Translations under genes and position numbers: made by a program
Shown: positions 13,353-24,614 of the stretch, piece by piece
Layout of the letters: every line of letters begins with the position of its first letter
How positions within the stretch are numbered: position 1 is the first letter of the stretch
Assembly (NCBI GenBank): GCA_946811695.1
Contig: OX328125.1
Coordinates: 101,232,533 to 101,296,532 of the forward strand
Source: Gonocerus acuteangulatus
Lineage: Eukaryota > Arthropoda > Insecta > Hemiptera > Coreidae
Direction: 5' to 3'
DNA length: 64,000 bases
Notes under the pieces: model-generated
The model's input: only the letters and a program-made list of their open reading frames with translations
Database searches by the model: none
Told to the model about the DNA's origin: nothing

Positions 13353-15015
13353 AATTTGAACCACCGTTATTTTCGTTCTCTAGGGGTTCTGAAACGCAAA
13401 ATTTTCTAGTCGGCACTTCCGGATTGCGTCATGACGTCAGCCCTATAAGCGGGGTTCCTTCCCTATGAAGGGAGGGAGGAACCGCGCAAAAAAATCAAAA
13501 TTGAAAACTCACCGTAGCTGAAAACCGAGACCTGATAAGGTCTGGGAAAACTAATCGAATTTTCATGAGACCTCAGGTGGCCTGAGAGGCTAGTTATTTC
13601 TATCACAGACTTTCAGATACAACAGACAGGTAGACCTGATCAGGCGTACCTGTCTGGTGTGTGGCTGGCCTAAGATGACCCACTTTGGACTTGCGTGTTA
13701 TTAAAAAAATAAATTCATTTGCGAGTGAATAAATTCTTATCTGAATACCGCGCACTAAAAGTTTTCAACTTGGTAGAAATTCTGGATATCTTTGTTCGAA
13801 CGAGAGATTCCAACTCTGCAAGCCACAGAGCTTGAATATACCCCCCATCCCCCTTCCCCTCCTCACAGAGATTGTCAACTTCAAAGAATACTCCCTGAAT
13901 CAAAGCACCGCTCGTCCGCCGCTTTAATACTTCAAACGGAAACTTCCTCGGACTTTAAAGACTTTAGTCAAATATCCTATTAGGAAAGTTGGGAATTAAA
14001 ACGACCTCGTCCGTTTTCACAATTGCAGATGCTCATAACTTAGATTCCAACAGCTTATAAATAAAGACTTGTCAATTTATTGCTTGTTTTTAGAGCCCAC
14101 AACTGGGCGATTTGACCTTCAAACGTTTAGCATGCAAGCAAAATAGATTATTGGGAGTATCTGTCCACCGGTTCTCTTGTTTGCTCGGAACGTATGTTTC
14201 GCAGGAAAACGAATGAAACCATTTTATCTTTAATTGTTTAAAAAAAGTGATACAAATAATTTTCCAAAAAAAGTTTCAGATGAGGTATTCAGAAACGATA
14301 GATTCAGTTGAAACTTGGTCCAAGTGTTTGGCATTCATCTAATCCAAAGTATTTAAATTTTGGTTGCGTTTGGAGGTAAGGAAGTATTGTAGAAAAAAAT
14401 GTTATTAATAGACATGAAAATTTTTTGGATCTTAGTATATTTTCTAAAATATCGAGAAAACGGTTGGGAAATCGTGGTAAGTGGCCATTTTAAAGTATAC
14501 TAAAACGAACAAACAAAGAAAAAGGACAGACACAACATCACTTCCAATAACTAAACGACAACGTACTTAACATAAAAACAAAGAAGGATAAACATAAAAT
14601 CACCCATTTTCCAAGATCAACATACAACGGACCACCTGCACAGAGTACAGACAAACAAACTACCTGGACGACCCTTCACAGAAGTATACAACTTACTCCA
14701 CCCTAGTATAAATACTCTGACACTACAAACACAGTTCAGTACTAACTTAACAGTGGCTTGATAATGCCATATTTACATCGAAAGCGCTCGCCCACAGTAC
14801 TCGCACAGATGCCAGTGACGACGGTCTCCACCGACAGGTATGTCCACAAAAAAGGTTAAGTTGTAAATTTCGATGGGGCGATGTAACTCGGAGAAATAAG
14901 TGCGAAAAACATCGAATGTGTTAGTTTTGTTCTTTTAAACGGGGTTTTGTCTCTGTTTGACTCAATTTTTATTGCCTTTGTTTCAATTTTCATTTAACAG
15001 TAAAATGAGTATTTT

Positions 15016-15016
<1 letters not shown>
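13352..15016. other. No gene recognised; partly repetitive
   Basis: 13360-13500 holds a block (TTTTCGTTCTCTAGGGGTTC, GCGTCATGACGTCA, GGGAGGGAGGAACC) related in inverted order to 49635-49760, so it is part of an interspersed repeat. The rest is unassigned; open frames here are short and lack codon structure or motifs. Confidence 0.4.

Positions 15017-15056
<40 letters not shown>
15017..15056. repeat. (TA)n microsatellite
   Basis: TA dinucleotides directly left of the full F1 element; TATATATA also follows the element at 16786-16795. Confidence 0.95.
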
Positions 15057-15059
<3 letters not shown>

Positions 15060-16785
15060 GGTGTCCCGTAAATGTCTAGTCATATTGTGAGGGGTGATAG
15101 AGGACCCTTAGGGGAACAAAAAATGTTCTATGACGATTTGCCGAATTCTCGCCCATAAGGGAGAAAACGTCGTTTTATTGTTTTTTCGAGACAAACGTAC
15201 TTTTCAGAAACATAATCGTTGTAGCTCCGTCCCAGGTGATACTACTAGAAAGGGAGTGAAACCAATCGAAAGCTGAGTAAATTTACTATAAGACTAGTTG
15301 GGAGTAAACGTAAAAATGAATGAATGTAAGTATGTATATCTTACAAAAAGAAGGCAATTCTAAATTTCCTGACATTTTATTGATATTTCTTTCCAGCGTT
15401 ACTCCTCAATGGGCAGGATCTGAGATTTCCGGGTTTTAGAAAAACTTCCTCATTTAACCAGCTTTCCATTCATGTATCACAATCCTGTGTTATTGATGTA
15501 TTTGAACGGTTTAAGTACAAAAGTTTAAAAAAAAACATGGATCTGTGAAAAGAAAATTATATTTTTCTCTTCAGTTTATTCAAAAAGCTGAAGGGAAATG
15601 TTTATTTTTATAAATGTTTACATAAATATTAAGTAAATGTTTACTTAAAACAATAAAAAAAATTACTTCCACGAATATAAAAAAAAATCCTAAAACAGTA
15701 AATAAATAAAATACACATTTGTTTTGAATTTGTTAATTCAGGTAACTAATACTGGGTCCAGGAGGCGGCCATTAAGGAACCCCAACCATACATTAACCTC
15801 AAAAATTATTATTTTTACCTAGATCATGCATTTGAACACATTTTTACAGGCACTTATATTAAGAAAACAAATGCTTTACCTTAAATTAATACTGATGGCT
15901 GCGCTTGTGAAACTCACTGGGATTCTGAGCCCATGCGTTTTTGTTGTGGTAATTAAAAATTCTATCCCTCATAAATAATTTGTACATAGTCCTGTAAAAA
16001 TGTGTTCAAATGCGTGATCTAGGTAAAAATAGTAATTTTTGAGCTTAATGTATGGTTGGGGTTCCTTAATGGCCACCTCCTGGACCCAGTATTAGTTACC
16101 TGAATTAATAAATTCAAAATAAATGTGTATTTTATTTATTTACTGTTTTAAGATTTTTTTTTATATCCGTGGAAGTAATTTTTTTTATTCTTTTAAGTAA
16201 ATATTTACTTAATATTTATGTAAACATTTATAAAAAAAAAATATTTCCCTTCAGCTTCTTGAATAAATTGAAGAAAAAAATATAATTTTCTTTTCACAGA
16301 TCCATGTTTTTGTTAAAACTTTTGTTCTTAAATCGTTCAAATACTTCAATAACACAGGGTTGTGATACATGAATGGAAAGCTGGTTAAATGAGGAAGTTT
16401 TTCTGAAACCCGGAAATCTCAGATCCTGCTTATTGAGGAGTAACGCTGGAAAGAAATATCAATAAAATGTCAGGAAATTTAGAATTGCCTTCTTTTGGTA
16501 AGATATACATACTTACATTCATTCATTTTTACGTTTACTCTCAACTAGTCTTATAGTAAATTTACTCAGCTTTCGATTGGTTTCACACCCTTTTAAGTAG
16601 TACCACCTGGGACGGAGCTACAACGATTATTCTTCTAAAAAGTACGTTTGTCTCGAAAAAACAATAAAACGACGTTTTCTCCCTTATGGGCGAGAATTCG
16701 GGAAATCGTCATAGAACATTTTTTGTTCCCCTAAGGGTCCTCTATCACCCCTCACAATATGACTAGACATTTACGGGACACCCTG
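15057..16785. mobile_element. Foldback element, family F1, full copy, 1,729 bp
   Basis: The two ends are CAGGGTGTCCCGTAAATGTC and its complement, and the similarity continues inward for about 800 bp per arm (blocks such as GAGAAAACGTCGTTTTATTG, CAATCGAAAGCTGAGTAAA, ACATGGATCTGTGAAAAGAA, GGGTCCAGGAGG appear on both sides in inverse order). Only about 110 bp near 15860-15970 is unpaired. It sits between TA tracts. No open frame longer than 60 codons, so non-autonomous. The ends do not identify a superfamily to me. Confidence 0.88.
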
Positions 16786-17204
16786 TATATATATAAGAAA
16801 ATAATATAATAAATAATAATATAATAATATAATAATATAAGAAAATGAGAAACGTATTGGTGGGAGCGTTTTCCTTGAGCGAACGTTGGAAAGGCCAGGG
16901 TAGACATTTCCGCTTAGGATATTGTCAGTTTCCTGTTGTGGTGCTTTAAACTACCTTCCCTTTGAGGTTTTATTTCATATTTTGTAGGAAATTGCTTCTG
17001 TTCCTTTACTAACGGCAGTACGCATATTAACGGAAACCCAATAAGATGACACAGTTCCTGCAAAATCTGAACGAATCACCGAGTTGCAGATCTTCATAAA
17101 TAAATTCATTTAAAAAATAATTATTTCTTTTAGAAGCTTGGAGTTGGTATAGCAGACTACCTTTCATATTTCAACTACTATATTCATAAAACATTAATAT
17201 ATAC
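16786..17204. other. No gene recognised
   Basis: Starts with an (ATAATA)n-type low-complexity run (16796-16846), then unassigned sequence; 17035-17075 resembles the ATGACACAGTTCCTGC repeat motif seen near 19030. Confidence 0.35.
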
Positions 17205-17536
17205 TAGCTGGAACCCGGTGCTACCACCTACTTTCTGCATATAGAAAAGCCCAAATAAATTAATAGCCAAATAAGTAATATTAAAATCGTGCTAATGAGC
17301 CTGGCAGTCGAAGCACCAATAATTAATAAATAAAAAAATTGAAATCTAATAACACAAATCTAAAACTGTTCGGGTTCACAGTTTCGATCCCGTGACCTCG
17401 GATCAGGAGTCTTGATTCAAGACCTTACATGTGTGCTAAGTGTGGTAAAATAAAGTCAAACAGTGTGGATTTGTATAAAGAACAAACATACAGACAGACA
17501 TGTGGTAGACGTTCTTGACTTAGCCTACGACTCTCC

Positions 17537-17591
<55 letters not shown>
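17205..17591 (+). repeat. LINE-like interspersed repeat copy ending in (TA)n
   Basis: Begins ACTAGCTGGAACCCGGTGCT, close to the start of the repeat at 8086, and ends with the AACAAACATACAGACAGAC block and a TA tract (about 17540-17591). 17453-17545 is identical to 18270-18362. Confidence 0.5.
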
Positions 17592-17593
<2 letters not shown>

Positions 17594-18269
17594 ACAAAGC
17601 TTTCTGCTTTCGAGGTAGATAAGGGATCTTCCCAGGGACTGGATATTCCTGCTATATCTTTTTATTATCTGGCGCCTAAAGGATTTGTGCTATAGGTCGT
17701 TAATTATCCTATTATCTGCATTCCTAAGATATGGGAATAGGATTTTAACAGAAACTGAAGATTTCCTGCTTTTTATCGATTCTCGATTACTTTACACTTG
17801 CGTGTCTAAAATTGTATCACGACCGATAATGAAACAATTTTTTCTTCTTTGATTTTTAATTTGATATTAATAATAATAATGACATTAGAATTTTATATTG
17901 GTGCAAAATTTTCATTTTATTAATAATGTTACTGCTTTTAACGGATAAACCAGTTATCATTTTACTGAATCTACGACTAAAAAAGGATAATACAATGACT
18001 TTTTTAGTAACCTTTTTTTTTTTCTTTTTTTTTAGTGTACGGTTGTGCACACGATTTTAAAATAAAATAAAAATGACAGAAAATATGGATTTAGCCTCTC
18101 GTAATTTTGAAAATGGTGTAAAAAAAATTTTTAAACATTGGTTTTTATCAATAAACCATAGAATTTTGATAGGTAATATAATTTAAATATTAATAAATTT
18201 ATTATTTATTTGTCCCTATCCACTCAAATCCGGTACCCAACGCCGGAGGAGCTCCAAAACAGAGAGGTT
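17592..18269. other. No gene recognised
   Basis: AT-rich sequence between two identical repeat tails. Short open frames show no motif or splice structure. Confidence 0.35.
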
Positions 18270-18353
18270 AAGTCAAACAGTGTGGATTTGTATAAAGAAC
18301 AAACATACAGACAGACATGTGGTAGACGTTCTTGACTTAGCCTACGACTCTCC

Positions 18354-18392
<39 letters not shown>
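18270..18392 (+). repeat. Duplicate of a repeat tail plus (TA)n
   Basis: AGTCAAACAGTGTGGATTTG through CTCTCCCGATATATAT matches 17453-17545 base for base, and like that copy runs into a TA tract (18356-18392). Confidence 0.85.
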
Positions 18393-18394
<2 letters not shown>

Positions 18395-18410
18395 ATAATA
18401 ATGTTTTATT

Positions 18411-18606
18411 ACCGTAAATTGAGGTCGCATTAGTAAAATGTGGTGGAATTTGTACTTACCTATACTGCTAGGATATTTTCTTTTGACTGTCATCAAAGGG
18501 TCGAACTTTGCCCGAATATATTCCTATATATTTATCTGCTCGCTCTCAGACAAATATATAACCAGTATAGGTTTGTACTAATTTCACCGTGACTCCGTTT
18601 TACGGT
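18411..18606. mobile_element. MITE with terminal repeats ACCGTAAA..
   Basis: Left end ACCGTAAATTGAGGTCGCAT, right end ..GTGACTCCGTTTTACGGT, i.e. imperfect terminal inverted repeats of about 45 bp that extend into TTTGTAC / GTACTAAT blocks. A second copy lies at 57658-57888. Confidence 0.75.
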
Positions 18607-18960
18607 ATATATTACTCCTGTGATCCTTGAGACTTGCATAAAAGAAAAAGGTGTTTCATTCTTAATCATGTTCGGAAAATGTATTTTAATGAACTTTTTG
18701 TCATGCTGGATAATTAAGGAGAACTGGAAATTAAAATGTACTGATTTAATTTTTATTTGAATTTCCAAATGCAGGACAATTTATTTTGCATTTTAGAGTA
18801 AATGAGAGGAGAAGCAACTCATTATAAGCTGTAGCGGTAAGCTGTAAAAGTGATTTCTTTTCTTGGTAATTTTAATTATTCTTAGAATTATGAGGCTTTA
18901 TGTATCTTCATTTTCTTCCTTCAGGTCCTTTATTTTCCAACTCTCAAAATATTTTTAACC

Positions 18961-19175
18961 GGTTTCAAGGAAAAGAAAATTGTGGAGTCCACGGACTTGG
19001 CGTCAACGAAGTCCCACTCGCAGGAACTGTGACATTTAAGCGTGTTTCATTTGGAACTCCTAGAATAAAAACAGTTTTAATCTTTCGGGAAACATTTGAA
19101 ACATTAAACAAACAGGCGCTAATGGCCCAGTTGTCGGTGCACCAAAAAAAAAAAAATAATAATAAAAAAAAATAA
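18961..19175 (+). mobile_element. SINE-like element with the common hairpin tail
   Basis: 19112-19142 is the tail GGCGCTAATGGCCCAGTTG..GGTGCACC followed by an A-rich run, the same 3' end as the family A and 5S SINEs. The upstream part (18975-19085) matches the interspersed motif at 11215-11330 (CTCGCAG, AAAACAGTTTTAATC, TTTCGG). Whether it is the true head of this element is not clear. Confidence 0.55.
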
Positions 19176-19339
19176 ACAAACAGTAAACGAAGCGGAAAGT
19201 ACTCCATTCATCCTGCGCTCAAACAAAATATTTATAAGAACCGTATTTGTAGAACACTTAATAAACCGGTTTAAAGAAAAATAAGAATATATACGAAAAT
19301 CCCAAGAAAACCCCTTTTTCTTCGACTTATAGATTTGTC

Positions 19340-19930
19340 ATTGTAATGGCCAAAATTTGGGGCTGACGACATTAGCGTCTGCTCCTCCAGTTTCAACGCC
19401 GGAGTAGCTCTTAAGAGGGCTCAGTCCACTGCGAAACTATCGTAGACGCACTTGGAGAGGCAGGAATAGACGTCAATCCGTCCAAGACAGACACCGTGGT
19501 ATGCTCCTTCCAGGGTAACAAAGGACGTTTTCCCTGAGGAGCCCTCTGCGTACTTCGAATGCAGATTAAGGTCAGCGGATCAAGCTGTGAACGAAGATCA
19601 ACTACCTGGGAGTGCGCATACACCAGTTCCTGTTAGTGACGCCTCGTGTCAACAGCCACCTGAAGGAAGCACGGCTGAAGTCGTTCCGCCTGAATCATTT
19701 CTTGCGATGTGCCCAGCTCTCTGTACATGGTGATCATCAGGCCTACCTTTCTGCACGGGACATCCGCCTTGATGTACATGTACCCCTCAGGAGGCTCCAG
19801 CGTTTCCAGAACAAGGTCCTGCTCCCAGTCGTGCCTGCCCGATCGTGGGATGTAATATTTCTTTAAAAACACGCTGTTTGCGTTCCCATCGCGATTTCTT
19901 CCCTAAAAACCTGGAAGCTCTGAATGATGA
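19340..19930 (+). pseudogene. Non-LTR retrotransposon reverse transcriptase remnant
   Basis: Fragments in all three frames spell a decayed reverse transcriptase: GADDISVCSSSFN near 19360 corresponds to the YADD catalytic box and what follows it, then EAGIDVNPSKTDTVVCSF near 19457, then INYLGVRIHQFL with a long clean stretch to about 19866 (the LGV..D region after the palm domain). Frameshifts and stops separate them. Jockey-type LINEs have this order. Not functional. Confidence 0.65.
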
Positions 19931-20822
19931 ACACAAGTTTCTTCCAACAAGATATTGGGGAAATGGAAAGTAGTTGGCAGACTACTGTTGGACACTCAAG
20001 AGATATGTTCCTCAGGCAGAATACAACCGAAAATCTACTTCACATAAATGTTAGGTCAGTAAATGTAATTTCAGCTAAAATATAGTAACACTGTAATGTA
20101 TAGAAACAAAAAATGATTTCTTCTTGGGAAGGAAATGTTCTGTAAAAAGGTTTGAAATAAGCATACAAAAGTTGCTTAGAATCACCCATTGTTTTTCTTT
20201 TAACAGACAAAATTTTAAATTTTCTGTTACCAGTGTAATTTAAAGCAAATGTCAATACATACACGAGTGAAATCTCTTAAGAAAAGTGATATTTTCGGTG
20301 GTAAATTGATTGACTGATTGAGAGAAGCGACAGTGCCCGAATCATGGAACATTTCAGCCACTCCATCATCGTCTTGACTTCCACAGGTAGACAACGCTCA
20401 ATCACAAACAACTTCTACGCTATTTTCCGGCCTGATAATATTGACACAATCAGTCAACTGGTAATAACATTTAAAAAATAAAACACACAAAAAAAAACTA
20501 ATAACCACCTCCAATCGATCGAATCCAAAACCTTTCATACTTGCAGAGTTTGGAGTTTGAATGAAACTTTTCTTTTGTGAGAAATTTATGAAGACTTTGA
20601 ATGGCTAATTCTACTTCCCACAATTTTTTTAGTTAAACAAAAAATTAAAACTTCTGACGTAGGAGATGCATTAATAAACACATTCTTTAGCAAGTCGATT
20701 AGTTCATGCTACATTGGTGAGGAAAGGGTTTAAACTATAACCCGTTCAGTTAGATGGAGTAGTTAACAACCCGCACGCGCAAAATTCTGCATGAGTTTTT
20801 CCCAACAGGTCCGCCATTCGCG
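19931..20822. other. No gene recognised
   Basis: Unassigned intergenic sequence with only short, motif-free open frames. Confidence 0.35.
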
Positions 20823-20825
20823 TTA

Positions 20826-21030
20826 GGTTGGGTTTACACTTCCTTGTTATTGCAGGATATTTATATCAGAGAGAAATTGCGACTAATGAAACCCCATGTA
20901 AAATGTATGTCTGCAATAAATTCTACCATGAGCAATTTATTGCAGACATACATTTCACATGGGTTTTCAACAGTCGCAATTTCTCTCTGATATAAATATC
21001 CTGCAATAACTAGCAAGTGTAAACCCACCC
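20826..21030. mobile_element. Tourist-like palindromic MITE, 205 bp
   Basis: Almost perfect hairpin: arms of about 95 bp (GTGTAAACCC ends; ATAAATATCCTGCAATAAC blocks) around a loop near 20920-20935. TTA flanks it on both sides (20823-20825 and 21031-21033), as expected for PIF/Harbinger insertions. Non-coding. Confidence 0.85.
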
Positions 21031-21554
21031 TTACTATTTCAATGAATAGCACGCTACGTGAAACTGAATAAAAACGGATTATGTGTCGTTTAGGACTAGG
21101 GAAGGCTTTGAGAGGTCAGGCAAGAAAGACAGTGTTTAATATTTATCAATACTTACCAAAGCTAAAGCTGAAGAAAATTTAGACTATAACGTTGCCTGTT
21201 CAAATAGATGATTGGATGGAGGGGAAAGGGCGTGGCCAATAGTCTAGGAAGAAAATTGAAGGCAAAAATTCTCTCAGTAATAACTTTATCACTATGGAAT
21301 TTAAAAAGTTTTCAGCCTGCATTTGGTCTTATTGCCCTCATAGTTACAATGTTAAGTTGTGCTTCTATTTCCCACACATCCCGATAGACATAGCCTCGAA
21401 AAAAATATTTTTTTAGTATTGTTCTTGTCAGTTTTTCACTAAGCTTGAACAAGGGGCATGTTATAAACACTCAGATGTGACCCACCCCCTTCTGTTACCT
21501 GAAAGGAACTCAGGAGCTGTTAGAATTCTGGCTTTACTTCAGTTAGAATTCTGT

Positions 21555-22200
21555 TATAAATATGCGTTAGCGGTGACCAAACTGGAAAAAAAAACTTTAC
21601 AAAAATGTGTCACAAAAAAAATTCCGCCGGCGTTCGCGCATGCGCAGTGGCGTTCGGGCATGCGTAGTTGCTTTTGAACATGCACAGAGACGTTCGCGCA
21701 AGCGCAGTGGCGTTCGGGCATGGAAAAGGCGTTTGTGCATGCCCAGTGGCGTTCGGGCATGCGCAGTGACGTTTAGGCATGTGCAGAGTTGTTCGCGCAT
21801 GCACAGTGGCGTTCGGGCTTGGCAGTCGCGTTCGCGCATGCACAGTGGCGTTCGGGCATGCGAAGTGGCCTGACTGTGTACGGAAAAGAAGACTGTATGT
21901 GTCACAAAAAAATGTGGCTGGCGTTCGCACATGCGCAGTGGCGTTCGTGCATGCGCAGTGGCCATGTACGAAAAAGATGGCTGCATGTTATGGAGTACAT
22001 CACATAGGTTTATCGGGTGCACCTATCGTTACAAAAAAGTGCCACAAGAAGGTGTCCGCTGGCGTTCGCGAATGCTCGGTGGCCATGTACATAAAAGAAG
22101 ACTATATGTTAAGCAGCACTTTACATAGGTTTGCCGAGTGGGCCTAAAGAATATTTATGTTCCTGAATTTGAGCAGAAGGTTCTAAACGAAATAATTTTG
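21555..22200 (-). repeat. Interspersed element with an expanded GC-rich minisatellite
   Basis: Read on the minus strand it has the same ends as the copy at 62090-62490: TTTAGAACCTTCTGCTCAAA near 22180 and a CAGTTTGGTCACCGCTAA..CATATTTAT block near 21555. The internal GCGCATGCGCGAACGCCAGC motif that is single in other copies (33055-33080, 62385-62400) is expanded here. The unit lacks stops, so several overlapping open frames appear on both strands; these are not genes. Confidence 0.7.
21630..21868. repeat. 20-bp GC-rich minisatellite, about 12 units
   Basis: Units of the type GCGTTCGCGCATGCGCAGTG repeat with substitutions and a few one-base deletions; two further units lie at 21920-21962. Alternating purine-pyrimidine runs (GCGCATGCGC) stand out against the AT-rich surroundings. 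Confidence 0.9.
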
Positions 22201-22641
22201 TTTATATTTTTTGATTTTTTTTTTTTTTAAGGTCATTATTTTTGTATTTATGGTTTATCCTCCTCAGCTGCTATATGGTGTTTAGAAACTTCTAAATTAT
22301 TTAATCAATACTTATACCGCCCAAGCTTGCGTAGAGCAATATTCCAACTATCCCGGGCGAGCTAACTAGTTTATTGTGGTCTGGCAGTTAGTGGAGGCTT
22401 AGCTGCTTTCTGCTGCCTCTACAATCTCTCCTCAACACGCGCCCTTAAGCTAAGCAACAGAATTTGGCGTAAACACGAGTCATTTGATGGAAACTGCCAA
22501 AGACATAGTAATTGCATACAAAATCCCAGGCTATTTTAGATTAAAATTGGTTATTTATACATTAGCTATTACATAATTTTTAATTATATTTTTTTTTGAG
22601 GTGTTCTTCCAATTCTTTCCTACTCATGGAATCACACCTCG

Positions 22642-22900
22642 CATGGGCGTATATAAGAGGGGGTTTGACAAAATTTTGATTTTATCGGTAAAAATTTCAT
22701 AAAACCCTTAAGAATAAATTAAATAAGATCATTTTGATCATAAAACATATTCTATTTTGGGTGTAATAGCGTTTAAGTTGGCTAAAACTCTTCCAAGATC
22801 TAAATTGTTAGTATTCCATACACCGGAAATGGTCTCAGCTCCCCCCCCCCCCCGAAATTTTCCCAGCCCCCTCCGAAATTATTTTCTATATACGCCCATG
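22642..22900. mobile_element. hAT-like MITE, 259 bp
   Basis: Terminal inverted repeats CATGGGCGTATATA at both ends and an exact 8-bp duplication ACACCTCG at 22634-22641 and 22901-22908. Contains a C-rich run near 22840. Related copies: about 58145-58405 and a partial one at 31906-32060. Confidence 0.85.
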
Positions 22901-22908
22901 ACACCTCG

Positions 22909-23991
22909 AAACATAGTTGTAAAATGCGAGCAATAGAGACGCCTTATCAGAGGGCAGGGGAAGATAGACCCGCAACACATATATTAGGACAAAACGTGAT
23001 TAGTTGCCGGTAGACAACATTCTTGAAGTGTTCTTACACGCCTCAGAATTGGCCACACGAGGCATACGCACACATACTTAATGTCAAAAGATCAACCAAC
23101 TTTGTGGTAAACCTGAGGAACTGAATTAAGCGTTCAGTACTCCGTCAGTATATTCTTAAATACTGACGGAGTGTAGAAATTACGAACTTCAAAGAAGAAC
23201 TCACGATATTTCAAGAACATTGTATGAAATATTGAGTGATATTAAAACAGGATTAAACAATTTAATCAATTTTATGAACGAAACCGGTTTATATAATGAA
23301 ATATAACTAATATCATGCATTAATTTGGGAGGCTATAGCTCCTCTCCGAACTCGTCAAAAAAAAAAAAAAAAAAAAAAGTCAAAGAATGTGAGTAGCCTT
23401 GTGAAGCTGGGGTTCCATCGTTTCAGCTCTGTCATGAAGGTGTTAATCTTAGTCACTTTAAAATCTTAATTATTATTTCTTGCAAATTCTCTTAATCCAT
23501 TCTGTAATTAATGCATGCTACAACAATTTCAATTCGTGCAATTTAAATAGAATCCAAGCATTCCGTTATAAAAAAAAAAAATTATTCTTGAGGATAATAA
23601 CTACGATAGTTCGGGTAGCTGCTATGAATGGGTTTAGAAGGAATGACGTTTAAAACTAAACTTTTGGTTAGATTAGCAAGAACAAATTCGACTTGTTTTT
23701 TGAGCCTCGCCAACCTAAATCGGCCATTTTTGCATAAAGTTTAATAAAATTCGGTCTTCAAGCGGTTAAGGTGGCTGTAAACCACAACCCTAAATAGAAT
23801 TGAAATGATAAAATATAATTTCGCTACAGGGGTAAGTCTGATCGGGAACCTGATTGGTTAACATACACTCAAATTATCAGTGATAACGATATACTGATAT
23901 TCGAACCACATTTCCTGCTAGAGTCCAATCACTTGACCAATCTTGTGGTTCACACGAGATAACCTTTGGGAAATAAAGAGCATAATACAAT
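22909..23991. other. No gene recognised
   Basis: Unassigned. Holds a small hairpin (ACTCCGTCAGTAT..ATACTGACGGAGT, 23139-23173) and a poly(A) run (23358-23379). Confidence 0.4.
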
Positions 23992-23999
23992 CATATTCG

Positions 24000-24606
24000 C
24001 AGGGCCGCCACATCTCAGAGCCGGGCCCAGGACCAGATCACGGGCCCCTACTTCTCGAGCCAGACTGAAAATTTTAGTACTTTGCTATAGGACTTTGGGC
24101 ATTTTAAAATTATTTTCATGTTAAGTTTTGAGCGAAATGACAATAAAAGCCGACAATCGGTGCTATATAATAATAATAAAATACTTAATATTTTATTATT
24201 ATCATAATTGCTATTATTATTTATTCTATGATCATTTTACTTTAATCTTCCTTCATTATTATTTAATTATCAACCATTTCTTATTTTACCTTTAATTGAC
24301 AACTGCCAATGATCCTAAAGGTTAGAGGCAAAATGAAATAAATAAATACTAAATAAAGGTCACTTTCGGTACTTGTAGTTTTATTACTACTCCTAATGAA
24401 ATATATTATTCTGGGACTGCACTTGTTTTGCCGTATATGCATATTAAAAAAATATAGAACCAATTCAAATAAATATAGGCTACGCCCGTCTATATTTCTA
24501 AACCCAATTCTTTTTACAAGCTATACATTTTTTTCCAATTAGCGAGGCCCGGTCCGGGCCCCCATGGGCAACTGTAACCGGCTGTTCCCCCTATGTGGCG
24601 GCCCTG
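24000..24606. mobile_element. hAT-like MITE, 607 bp
   Basis: Both ends read CAGGGCCGCCACAT (the right one on the minus strand), and subterminal GGGCCC-rich blocks face each other (GAGCCGGGCCCAGG / GGCCCGGACCGGGC). The 8 bp CATATTCG flank the element exactly on both sides (23992-23999 and 24607-24614). The middle is AT-rich with TAA/TTA runs and no coding. Confidence 0.88.
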
Positions 24607-24614
24607 CATATTCG

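Noticed and set aside
15820..16025. ACCTAGATCATGC in the F1 foldback, also in every 86-bp unit
   Set aside because: Only 13 bases are shared with no similarity beyond them; chance cannot be excluded and a link is not supported.
19411..19872. Minus-strand open frames across the LINE remnant
   Set aside because: They are shadows of the plus-strand reverse transcriptase fragments.
21554..22147. Overlapping open frames of up to 141 codons on both strands
   Set aside because: They come from a 20-bp repeat without stop codons; all frames are open and all read as Arg/His/Ala/Cys-rich repeats.
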